The notes beneath the pieces were generated by a model. The model saw only the letters and a program-made list of their open reading frames with translations. It had not been told where the DNA came from and did no database searches. From positions 124,001-188,000 of the forward strand of contig JADNRV010000067.1 of NCBI GenBank assembly GCA_015499995.1: a stretch of 64,000 nucleotides of DNA. Direction: 5' to 3'. A program made the translations under genes and the position numbers. Source of the stretch: Flammula alnicola. Its lineage: Eukaryota; Basidiomycota; Agaricomycetes; Agaricales; Strophariaceae. Shown here in pieces: positions 42,672 through 53,300 of this stretch. Position 1 is the stretch's first letter, and each line of letters opens with the position of its first letter.

Positions 42672-43812
42672 ATGCCCAAGGGTTCAAGTAAGTCCTTTTC
42701 GTTCAGAGCATTCAAGATCTAATATGTCTGTCCCGCAGAAGAAAAACGCCCTGTTGGAGTTCTTAGTCCTCAAGTCGTTAGCTACAGCCGGCAGTTCCAG
42801 AAGGCTTGGCACCTCCAGAACAACCCAGAAATCTTTTCCGAGGTTCAGGTAGGGAGAGGATGCCTTCGCCGTTCTTGCCCGCGCAGGCTAATTGTGTTCT
42901 AGTTCTTCCTTCAGTCCTTGGCTAAGAAACACCTCACCTTGCGGAGAACTGCAACCACTCAACATTCTGCGATCGCTACTCTTAAAGTCAAGGTATGTTC
43001 GCCATTCCGGTTTATTTGCCATTTCAACTATATACTGATAAACGTGCCGTTAGCTCCTCGAGAAGTTTCCTGACCACTTCCATGAACCGGAACCGGAGCA
43101 TGACAAAAATCTTTATCTGGCATTACGCTTGCTCTTCAGCTATCACAATGCCGCCCGATTCGCCTTAAAGAAGGTATGTTTCAGCCCACAATCTCAGGAA
43201 GGAATCTGAATGTTTGGTTCGAAACAGGGGGAAAGGGTGGATGTTGGATTCACGAAGAAGAAGACAGTCAGGTTTACTCAACGCAAGGAAGCAGGGACGA
43301 AGACCATTCCTCCCATCCAATCAGCTACTTTCCCAGTTATGCGAACTCCAGCCTCTCGCGCGCATGGTGGTTCATCTTCGGTTCATGGCAGCGCAAAAGG
43401 AGGTTCTAGTGTCCAATCACCTACTTTGCCACCGATTCCAGCTGCACCGACGTTAGCGCAGGGCCGCTCGCCTTGCGTTTATACAGGCCCAACCGCAGAA
43501 GAAGAGGAATTCGACATGGACTATGGTGTCATTCGTAGAGTCCAACAACCAGAGCGAGCAACTATGGAAACGGTCGACGATGGCATTGGCGCTGTACTTC
43601 GATTTCTATCTACTTGTACCCCAGACATGGTCCACTTGGCTCCAGACTTCATAGAATTTGGCATAACCAACGAGGGGCATCTCCACGCCATTTCCCGCTG
43701 GGCAAAGGGCCGTCGTATCGACTTTCTGCGAGACTTCCGTAGTTTGACCGCCACAGACATGGAGAAATTGGTGCTCCAAATTCACTTCGAAACTTATTTG
43801 CCCGACAATTGA
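42672..43812 (+). CDS. Gene I: uncharacterised Agaricomycete protein, 306 aa, five exons
   Basis: All joins keep frame with good splice signals: exons 42672-42687, 42739-42848, 42903-42992, 43054-43173, 43228-43812 (donors GTAAGT, GTAGGG, GTATGT, GTATGT; introns 51-61 nt). The protein starts MPKGSKEKRPVGVLSPQVVS, continues with a helical, basic N-terminal half (SLAKKHLTLRRTATTQHSAI, NLYLALRLLFSYHNAARFAL), a Ser/Pro/Thr-rich linker, and a C-terminal helical domain (GAVLRFLSTCTPDMVHLAPD, FIEFGITNEGHLHAISRWAK, METLVLQ-like end at HFETYLPDN). I recall the C-terminal pattern (FL-TCTPDM then F-FGI then W) from an uncharacterised expanded Agaricomycete family. It lies alone between inverted repeat arms and looks undamaged, so it may be the cargo or driver of that unit. 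Function unknown. Confidence 0.7.
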
Positions 43813-43937
43813 TTTCTTGTAGCTTGGTCACTCTAACATATGTTTGCTCTTCTTGTTGTTCTCTGCCATGTGTGTAATTCATAATAAGTATACTATTTAT
43901 ATAAGAGTGACGTCGACCTGCCAGCCGCCGCGAGAGT

Positions 43938-44116
43938 GACACGCTGGCTGTTAATAATTATAAGTCAGAGTTTGTTTTCCAGTTCCAAACCAAACAAATA
44001 CTCACTCAACTAGCTCACTGTCGCTGTGACTGACAACCTCATCCGATTGAAGACTGATTCACACTACTTAGCAGGATTACTGGCGTTTGCAACGGGATAG
44101 CCCTTTGCAGCGCCTT
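43938..44116 (-). repeat. Right arm of inverted repeat around gene I
   Basis: Reverse complement of 40815-41014, including the hairpin near 44080-44112. Compared with the left arm it carries an extra AGTCTTCAAT-like stretch and lacks about 30 bp in the middle. Confidence 0.8.
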
Positions 44117-44264
44117 GAGTCCAGTTCAGCTAGGCGGGGTTGGCGTTCATCTACGTGTATTGTCAATTGCGTCTCTCCCTCCATCTTCTAGCAGGATTAC
44201 TAGCGTTTGTAAGGGGATAGCCCGTTGCAGCGTCTCGCCTAGTAGGCAATCTTCGTCGCTTTCT
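44117..44264 (-). repeat. Hairpin tandem unit, inverted
   Basis: One further unit with hairpin near 44200-44230 in minus sense, adjoining R1 copy d. Mirrors the array at 39750-40045. Confidence 0.7.
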
Positions 44265-45500
44265 TTCTCCCTCAGGCCTCAACCACGATCGCCCTCTGGA
44301 TTGCTCCGAGGACTATGAAGTGGATTTCTGTTGTTTATTTGCGAGCGAAGCGAGCATCCCTTCTCTAAGGGTGAATGGAACGTCGAGTCACTCTTCATTC
44401 GTGCTTTTGCATTGGGATAGCCCTCTGCAGCACCCTTATATCCTCCAACCGTCCCGGGTCAGCGTGTTTGGTTCACTCAACTTGATATCATTTTTTGTGT
44501 TGCCATTGGGAAAAAGCGTCAGCAGGAGGAGCTCTTGCCCGTGTCACTCGATGCCGGTACGGGCCCATTCTGCATCTTGGTCAATCCTTCCTCGATCGTC
44601 TTACACGCTCAACAAGTTGCCTACAGGTAATCCTTATACTCTATACATATATGCAGAAAATTGAAGTATTTTCATGTCTAGATATTCACAAAAAAGGCAG
44701 ACCTTGACTGTGTGTCAAGGCTCTAGCGCGATGAAGCAAGCCTTGCCTCCGCCAGGGTGATACGTAATATCAGGAAGGTCTTGTTAGACCAGCCCTCAAA
44801 AACTCGGGGTCTTTGACTTCCCCTCAAGACACCATCTGGCCTCAATTACGTCTACATCAGCCCTCTGGATTGTTCCGAGGACTGTACCACCACATCCAAC
44901 ATCCTTTCCGCTCAAGACGCCGTCTCTCACCACTAATCTGCGACTTACGCTCAAGTCTCCGATATCGACCTTGGAGTTCACTCTTGTGACACCAACACGA
45001 CGACCTTGACGACATGACGCCGGTCGTCTGGATTGCTCCGAGGACTGTGCTCCGTCTGCCATACCTCCGCCATTTGAATTCCTACCTTCAGCACGCCCAG
45101 CAGACCTCAGGATTGCTCCGAAGACTGCGTTGCGGTTACCTACACCCAAGAGTTAGCCAGTTCATCGCAAACTCCGCCAGCGCCTTTCGAACTGTTCTTC
45201 TCCTTTACAGCTTGCTCCCACTGGTCCTCAGGATTGCTCCGCTGTTTTTCGAACGTACTGCTGCTTCTGCTTCACCTCTACTAGCTGTTCTGCTTAGCGT
45301 AAGTCGCCCTCGTCAGGCCTTTATCTTCTTGATCAATTTCGCTTACTTTTCATTCCAGTCTCATCCGATGTCCTGACTATATATATGAGTTGGTGCATTC
45401 ATCGCCCCGCTAACTTCGGATTTGCTTAAAGTAAGTCACATTCATTTATTGAGGTATATTGGAGCTAATTTCATTCCTTCCGCCCAGATCAGTTAAACAA
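44265..45500 (+). repeat. Repeat R1, copy d
   Basis: Full R1 in plus orientation, inverted relative to copy c. Contains the R1 hairpin (44400-44430), both intron-like blocks and the GGATTGCTCCGAGGACT motifs. It is the left end of segmental duplication copy 2. Confidence 0.8.
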
Positions 45501-45841
45501 TGGGTGCTAGTCGAGCTAACGATAGGATCCACCTCGATATTGTTGCCCTCCATCTTCTTGGTCAACGTCGATAATCCCGTTCATTAACTCCGGGGCATCA
45601 CCATCGTGTTCACCCTTTGGGCGCATTGCTAACTCTAGTTGACAATGACTCTTCTTTGTCCCCTTATCCAACGTTTTCAACACACACTGTCTAACATTAA
45701 CCTGAACCATTCACTGTCACCTGCTTCGTTGCTCTACCACGCATTAGTTTCCCAGCATGAGCAGTTCAATATGACAAACGGTGTCGAGTTCGGAAAGGAT
45801 ATACATCTTTTTGGGCGTATCATTCGCAACGAATTCGGATC

Positions 45842-46565
45842 TCAAACCGCATTCCCAACATTATTCTTGCCGTCTTTGCCGCTGCGACGGTGATTTTCCG
45901 ACGTGGTCTTCAGATACAACTTGAGCATTGCTCGAATCGGCCAATGACCTTCGTATTTTTCAACGATCGTATGGTGCCTCTCAACCTGTGCCAGTTGGCC
46001 GATCAGAAAACACGCTAAAGTACAAAGGGACAACCCAACCGTTTCGCACAAATCCATCACCTTTCTACTATTTTGCTTGCTGTATGATTTTGTGTTATCC
46101 AATTTGAGATCGGCAAGCTTCTTGACAAGCTTCTGTTGGGGGCAAATGCAGTCGAAAAGCAGTTCTACTAGAAGAATGACAACCACTTACATGGACTTTC
46201 GCGAATTCTTCTTTGCCCCAAGGCGCGAGGACCGCTTCGATATTATATCCTCCTGACCTGGGTCGCCCAGGTTCTCCTGCTGGTTTCGGTATCTTCATTT
46301 GAGTAGGTGTGTCTGGGGCTGTGTCACTTTCTGAAAGCTCTGACAGCTCAGATTCGCCATCGCTGTTCGCGGGCTGATCTTCTTCATCGGCACTGGTAAT
46401 TGATGGAGTCAGCTCGCGTTCTGGTCGAGACTGTGAGAGTTCCTTTGGCTTTATAGCGCGTTTGGCTGGAAATTCGATGCGAGGGGTGATCGTGGGATTC
46501 GTGGACGAGACATTGGCGGAAAATGAGATGCGATGGGTAATCAGAGGAAGTGCTCTGGATAGCAT
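45842..46565 (-). pseudogene. Small uncharacterised Agaricomycete-type protein, copy 2
   Basis: Same two-part structure as 3727-4450 (IPKPAGEPGRPRSGGYN; KYEGHWPIRAMLKLYLKTTS) with a few substitutions, for example IEAVLAP for IDAVLAP and NNVGNAV for NKVGNAV at the end. The splice donor GTAAGTGG is retained. State uncertain. Confidence 0.5.
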
Positions 46566-46894
46566 TTTTTTGCACTCATGAGGGAGGAGGTTTGCGAGAT
46601 GGGTCTTCCCCTTTAAACAATATACGGTTTATTGTTCTACGAACTGAGCCGCGTTCCACCTTCTCGCGTCCTTCCTCTGACTCACATGAGTCGATTCCGC
46701 TTGACTCAAAAAATATTAAAGTCTCGGCATCAGGATCAATCCAGGACTAATCATCGTGCCAACACAACCGAACGACCCCGTATATGTGAGAAAATCATTC
46801 GTGGTTGGGTTATTACATAATTATCCACAAACGGCTTGCAGAACCGTTGACTCAGTCCTGACGAGCAAAGCAATGTCGGGTTTCCTTTGTTAAC

Positions 46895-46917
46895 CTGCAT
46901 CGGGATAGCCCATCGCA
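46895..46917. repeat. Hairpin repeat, CTGC/GCAG arms, copy 2
   Basis: CTGC-ATC-GGGATAGCCC-ATC-GCAG; the duplicate of 4734-4760, here with cleaner arms. Confidence 0.55.
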
Positions 46918-47446
46918 GTTTTCTATCCTCCATCTTTCCTTCAGGGCATGTATACTCCCTTCCACCAACCTTACTTCCTCCAGTCCGAGTCCTACCAACT
47001 GCCTCGGAACAGCGTATTTCAACTGGATCCAAGAACAGCTTTTCTCCCTGATTCGAGACACCCCTTTATAACATCTCATGTTTCCTCTCCACTGGTGTAG
47101 CGCTCTACAGCGACGTTACGTGACTTGCTGCAACTGTCAATTTTAAATATCATTATTGTTCCACGAACAGGCTTGTGCTCCTCCGCCGCATCCGTGCATT
47201 CATATCATGCATATCGCTCTCAGGATCTTCAATCCGTTCACTTGGCTCAAGATTAAGCCGTGAAGGACATTTTCCCAACATTAGGAACAGTTGTGCGTGA
47301 CTCACTTCGCCTAATTCACCAATTCATCGGCAACGTAACAGGACTGACGATTCACCCGCACAGATGCATAAATACCTAGCCGCTAGCGTCAAACCACCTC
47401 ATTACATCTGCTACTCTCATTCCACTCACATCGCTTACATCTTCAT

Positions 47447-49324
47447 TATGTCCTTACAACAGGTCTGGAGAGCTATTTCCTCGCAAAATGTGCGTTTTTA
47501 CTTTCAGCCGTATTGAATGCTTTGACCCATTTCCATCAGAGTTATTTCCTGCGCGCCAGGCTTGACGGGCACCGTGGCCCTATTAATTGCTTTGCTATCA
47601 TTGGAGATGCCGAGCTGCTTGCTAGTGGGGGTAAGTCAATCCGAGATTGTAGTCATACTTTCGCTGATTCGTGCAGGCGACGATGAATGTGTTAATATCT
47701 GGGATTTGCAGACGTTGAAACGGAGCGAGACTCTTACCAATCCGGGAGGGCATTGGGGCCAAATAACCTGCCTGATTTGGATCAATTTAACGAACAACTT
47801 ACCAGGAAATGGATTATTATGCCTTGGAACAGGAAGAGGACGATTCGCCGTCTATCGGCGCCGCAAGAGAGTGAGTTTTCGATTTTAAACTCAGACAACC
47901 GTTCGTGTCCTAATATCTATGAAGAGCCAGTTTGTCGAAGTTTGTGATACTCAGATTTTCAACCACGGCAACAGTGTGGAAGCTCTCGCCTTTGACGCTA
48001 CTCACCATCGACTTGTCGCAACAAGTCACAATGGCAGCTTCAAAATGTTCCGCTTAGACAAAGATGGTAAAATGATATTTTCTTGTTGAACTTGAACGAC
48101 TAATGACTAATAACTCTACGTTTAGGGGTATTATCGACTGCGTTATGGACCGTAGAGCACACCGAAGCCATTCCACGTTCGGTACACTTCCTCAACAGAG
48201 GCGAGGATATCGTGATCTATAGCCTTGAGTCCGGAGAATGTAAGATTTTCCCCCAATCCAAGGCACACTTCAGGCTCACAAACAGGAACCAGGTCATATT
48301 GGGATTCGCAAACGTCGACAGCAAAATACTCAAAATCCATTAAGACGCAATGTTTGTTTCTCCCTGTTGTTCTTTGGAATTGAGGTTTACAAAATCTCCT
48401 AGTGGCAATGCTTGTGTTGACGAAGCTGGGAAGAATGTTGTAATTGACAATATTGGCGCAGGCTTTGATGTTTATCCCATTGGCCGTTCCACCGCAACGC
48501 ACTTTTTCGAGGTCCCGACTGCGCGCCAACACATCAAAGGAGTGGTTTTCTGCGAGAAAGGAATGTCGATCGTAGGGGGCAGCGACCACGGCAAAATCTA
48601 CCTATTCAATCTGAAGGCCTCGGAAACCCGTTTCGCCAAGTGATGACGCACGGCAGCACATCATCCTTGATTCAGGCAGTGGCGGTGAGTTTCCGATTCT
48701 GCACACAATTTGGGATATTTATCTTTTTTTCATAGTGCGCTAGTTCGGATGAACGTCATCTTATCATAAGCGGATCTTCTGATAACAAATCTGACATCTG
48801 TGTCTGGGAAAAGCCAGTGAGTAGCTCTTTCTGCTCCATCGTTCGTGCTGACAAATACTTTGGAAGACTAAGCGCGTGCAGGAACGGAGGATGTACCAGG
48901 ATCAGCGTCGAGGAGAGTTGATCCTCATCTTAATCCTTGTCATCGCCAATACATTACATGTAAATATTGGTTCCCCATGGTGAAAACGGTCAGACCTTCT
49001 GTGTACCTCCTTTCCCATTGGATTGACAGGCTGATTTGTTGACAGGAGGTTGCAAATCTTCCGTTGAGATTCAAAATTGTTTTCGGAAATTTGGGCACCC
49101 CAACCCACGATACTATTCGCTCTCGCTATCAGAGGACACTCAATGAAATTGAGTATGCGGAGAAACTTGATGATGCCCTTCTGGAACGGCTCGATGATCA
49201 AATGTGGCGCAAGTTTCTCAAGATGGGCCCAGAACTCGTAGAGAAAGACCGCGAGTTTCCTGACAATAAAGACGAGAGCCAGACGGGAGTTGATAGACAA
49301 CTTGCTATCGAAGGTCAAGCATGA
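47447..49324 (+). pseudogene. WD40-repeat protein, copy 2
   Basis: Duplicate of 5289-7184: ATG at 47447, same donors and WD40 blades. Here the frame after GEC (48236) continues KIFPQSKAHFRLTNRNQ, NVDSKILKIH, a stretch broken in copy 1, whereas copy 2 has lost one G near 48632 (ETRFAK then stop, where copy 1 reads ETRFGQVMTH). The copies have therefore decayed at different points. The C-terminal hydrophobic helix region has a 1-base deletion near 48954. Confidence 0.6.
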
Positions 49325-49654
49325 GGCATGAGACTGATGAATTTCTGGCAGGCTTGAAATAAATGATTATTTTCTGACTGGTGCTGGCAGCTCTTCGGTT
49401 ACGAGGGATAGGTCGTGGGTGGGAAGATGGAAGTATGACTTAATGCACTTGGGAATTTCAACGTTGTATTATGTCCGCTGGCACCCCTTGCTTTTCCGCT
49501 TGGTACTTCCAGTTCCTTCTTAGATAAATATAGTTTTTCCACTACACATTGCACATCACAAGGAAGCGCATCTGGTAGCTGGTACTTAAGCTCTGGTGCC
49601 ATGTCTGGAACAGTGACTGACTCGGAGTGGAATTCAAAATTGAGAATTTGAAAG

Positions 49655-50250
49655 AAAGCGACGAAGGTTGCCCGCTGTTTGGCTCACCCATCTTGCACAA
49701 ACAACAACTACGGCTCTTGAATCGACTGACCTTTCTCCTCCAAGCCCCCACCCACCGTTACACCCACCCCGTAAGTCCCCTTTTGTCGCGTCATTTGACG
49801 TCGGCGAAGGTTTTTTCTTGTTGATTTTTCATTACTTACCGTTTTTATTTTTTACAGCCACCCACCCCTGTCGCCCACCGACAAACGATCTCTTCTAGTA
49901 CTGATACATTGGGCTCGTTTGCGGGCCTTGGACCGTTCCACCACCACACCGTTGTCGCGCACCGACACGCGATCTCTCTAGTACTTGATACATTGGGATT
50001 GTTTTCGGGCCTTGGATCGTCCCATCACCACTGTCATCGCCCACTGTCGCTTACAGCCAGCCCGCTGTCGCGCACCGACAAATGATCTCTCTAGTACTGA
50101 TACATTGGGATCGTTTCCAGGCCTTGGACCGTTCCACCACCATACCGTTGTCGCCCACCGACACGCGATCTCTAGTACTTGATACATTGGGATTGTTTTC
50201 GGGCCTTGGATCGTCCCACCACCACCATCTCTTTAGTACTCGATCCATTG
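49655..50250 (+). repeat. Repeat R2 upstream of gene B, five minisatellite units
   Basis: Starts TGCCCGCTGTTTGGCTCACC, intron-like block GTAAGT to TTTACAG (about 49770-49857), then five minisatellite units near 49896, 49978, 50091, 50174 and 50233 (about 83-bp spacing, with a 30-bp insertion in one). This is the longest R2 array in the window. Confidence 0.85.
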
Positions 50251-50399
50251 GGATTGCTTTAAGTTTCTACTGTTTATTCTGCTCCCTGTGGGACCGCTGT
50301 TCCCCTCTCGCCACGTAACCGTCAGTACGCCCTGCCTGCGTAATGTGCAAGTACTCCAACAGTTCTGTTCACATTACTATCATCTCACATTTTCTTTAG

Positions 50400-53300
50400 C
50401 CTTCTACACCAGCCACCAACAACTTTCTGACTATGGGATTTACATCCCTCACTCCAAAGATTTTTTCTTGGGTGAGGAGGTCTTCACATTGCCCAACATG
50501 CCATTCCTCCCTTCGCCCGTCCCTCCCCGTGAGCCCCTACCTGAAACACCTTCTCCTGCCTCTCTCGTTAATCTGGTTTGGGCTGACGACCGATATCCGT
50601 TTATTCCGTGGATGTTTGACTCACCCTTTTTCGGTCCTCTCATGTGTCGCTTCTCGACATTTGGCTACCCTGCTGGAGGGCAGCCGTGGATGGCACCTCC
50701 CGCACGACACTGGCAAACAATGGAAGGTCTTTGAAAAGGCGCTTCGCTTGACAGCGGAGGGTTTACTGTCATATTTCAAGGAGAAACATCCCAGTATCGA
50801 TTGCATTTGAGTCACCCCTGAAAAGCCCAGTCGTTATGGATTTTTATGGGTTTTTTGACGTGCACCAATCCAAGGATAAGGCCTACGCTGCGGTGAAGGA
50901 TTCGATCGATGCCTTTGTCGTCTACGTTGCCTATCTATCATTTTTAGTCGGGTTGCTTCAAGCTTTGAACCTCAGTTGGACCTAGTGATCGACACGGGTA
51001 CAGGAACCCGTGCGGGTATAGGCCACGGGTAAGCGGGGGTACGGGTAAGGGTACGAAAATCTGTACCCTCACCAAACCCGTACCCGTGAGGTGGGTATGA
51101 GGGTAACTTCGGCAGTGCGGCATCGGAGTTTCAAATGCATATATGTCTGGCAAAGTCACAAGTGGTTGATCGTGGGATCGGCGACAGCGGCAATCGACTG
51201 ATTTGTACAACTCCGATCCCAACTTCCTTTCCTCCCACCACCACCCACATCCTCAATCTCAACCTCCGCCCCAGCCAATGATGACGATGACGACCTTCAA
51301 ACCGCGAGGTGGTATAGTGGGGCGATGCGACGAGGAAGAGGTGCCAGGTACGTGACAGCCCAGCATGCCCTGTCCAGCTATTCCCCACCCCCTCTTTTCG
51401 TGCAGGACCTCCTCTGCAGCCTCTGTTCCTCCTTCCGCCATGCCACCACTCCCACCCGACCCGTTGAGAACAAGCCTTACCACCTCCCTCATTTGACTGT
51501 GCTCCCCCAGCTGGAGCACAGTGGCGTTGCCATTGCCCCCTGTTGCGCGCTGTTTCTGAGGGTCTGGCCACCCTGCCGCTGCCTGGGTCCTCCGCAATCA
51601 CCCACCAACTCGCCCCTCTCCTGTCCTGCCAATACCATAATACGAAGCTGACCCCGCCATGGTGGTTGCCCACAAGCCCTTCTCCCTTCCTGACGATACG
51701 AGCACCACAATGACGACGCTGCCACGATGATGCAGGACCTGTGGCTCGTCAGAGCAGTGACCAACGTCAGCAGTGATGGCCTGACACAATTTACGGCTGC
51801 GAACAACCGCCAACCCATCCTGTCATCCTCGGAGCAGACGTTACGCAAGCAGCGTCATCGTTTGGGGGCGTGCACATCACTTTGTGGCATAGACCCTCGC
51901 AGATGGTCACCCTCACGTCAATCGACGTCCTGGGTGCATCGGCGAGGACTGTTTTGCTGAAATCTCGCCCATTTAGTCACTACCCCAACATGGGTAAGGT
52001 TGACTGTCGGTTTTTGCATACCCCCTACCCGTACCCGCATAAACCCATACCCGTACCTCACGGGTACGGGTTTTGACGGGTACGGGTACGGGTCAGAAAT
52101 TTTTACCCGGGGGTTACCCGGGCCATTCACTAGTTGGACCCCTCTCAGTCTCCAAACCTTGTTGAAAGAAGCCCACATAAATGTTCATGCTGCGTGGGCA
52201 CAAGAGCTCTATGAATCCGGTGTTGGCAACGCCACGGTGGAACGCCGTCGTGTCGGGGCCTTCATCGATATTCCACGATGCAGGTGGCGTAACTTAATCC
52301 CCTACATGATCAAGTCGGGTGTTCCTCTTTGGTTTTACTGGGGCACCCCACCCTTTGCCGATGTCTCTGGGTCGTGGGCTTTCTTGTACCGCCCAAATCC
52401 AACCGTTCGATGACCAGGGCAGCAACCCCGGTCTCCAGCAGTCATACCACCGGGCTTCCCCCCAGTTGAACAGAACAGTAGGTAGCATCCTGGTGAACTC
52501 ATAGATGCATTCTTCGCCCGACGCGCGACAGGAAGTAAGGCAAGAGAGGCAACAGAGAATGCCCACGAGAAAAAAACCCGTCTGGATCGCTTGGCGCAGA
52601 ACGGCAAGAACTGCCCTGGCAAAAGAGGTCCCAGAGTATTCCAATGGAAGGTTGTTAGCGGCTTCCGTATTAGACAAGCAGTTAATCGTAAGGAAGTCGA
52701 CCTTGTATGGGAGAACTACCCTTCCCGCCAAATCAAATATAATTCGTTCAGCAACGAATTCGATATTTGTTCCGAATTTGATGAAGGGGATGAAGATGTC
52801 ATTGCCCCTGATGAAGGGGATGAAGGTGACATTGTCTCTGATGCTTCGGATGATGACCTCCCCCCTCTTCCTCCCTATCGTGGATCTTTGACATGGCCGC
52901 GCCCTCCTGCTGCCCCATCCAACTCAGAGGTGCCTCGCCCTCCTTGTTCTTCAGGTCCTCATCATGTCCCATCAGCTCCCCAATCGCCGAACCCCTCACT
53001 TGCTCACCAGCCTGCGTCTCTGTCTGTCCAAACCACTTTGCCAGATCCTCAGGCTCGTCCTTTGCCAACGCTCCCTTGCCAGCCAGCTCCATCTCCTCCG
53101 CAACCCCCCAGCCCCTCACTTGGTCATCAGGCTGCGTCTCCGTCTGTCAGAATCACTTTGCCCAGTCCTCCGGCCCCTCCTTTGCCAACTCTATCTTCAT
53201 CCCTCTCCTGACCTTCTCTGGCTCCTTGCCAACAGACTCTAGAGGTTCGGTCTCCCCCATCACCTCTTTCTCCAAATGTGGGCGGCCCGCCCCCTCAGTG

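Larger units (their letters stand above)
44265..49640. repeat. Segmental duplication, copy 2
   Basis: Counterpart of 2205-7500. The right end is replaced by R2 at about 49645. Confidence 0.85.

Noticed and set aside
51131..51848. Overlapping 100-180 aa minus-strand ORFs inside the hAT element
   Set aside because: No transposase motif, frames overlap heavily and are Gly/Arg- or Trp-rich; better explained as captured or non-coding DNA.
52799..53119. 106-aa minus-strand ORF opposite gene B
   Set aside because: Shadow of the Pro/Ser-rich coding stretch.
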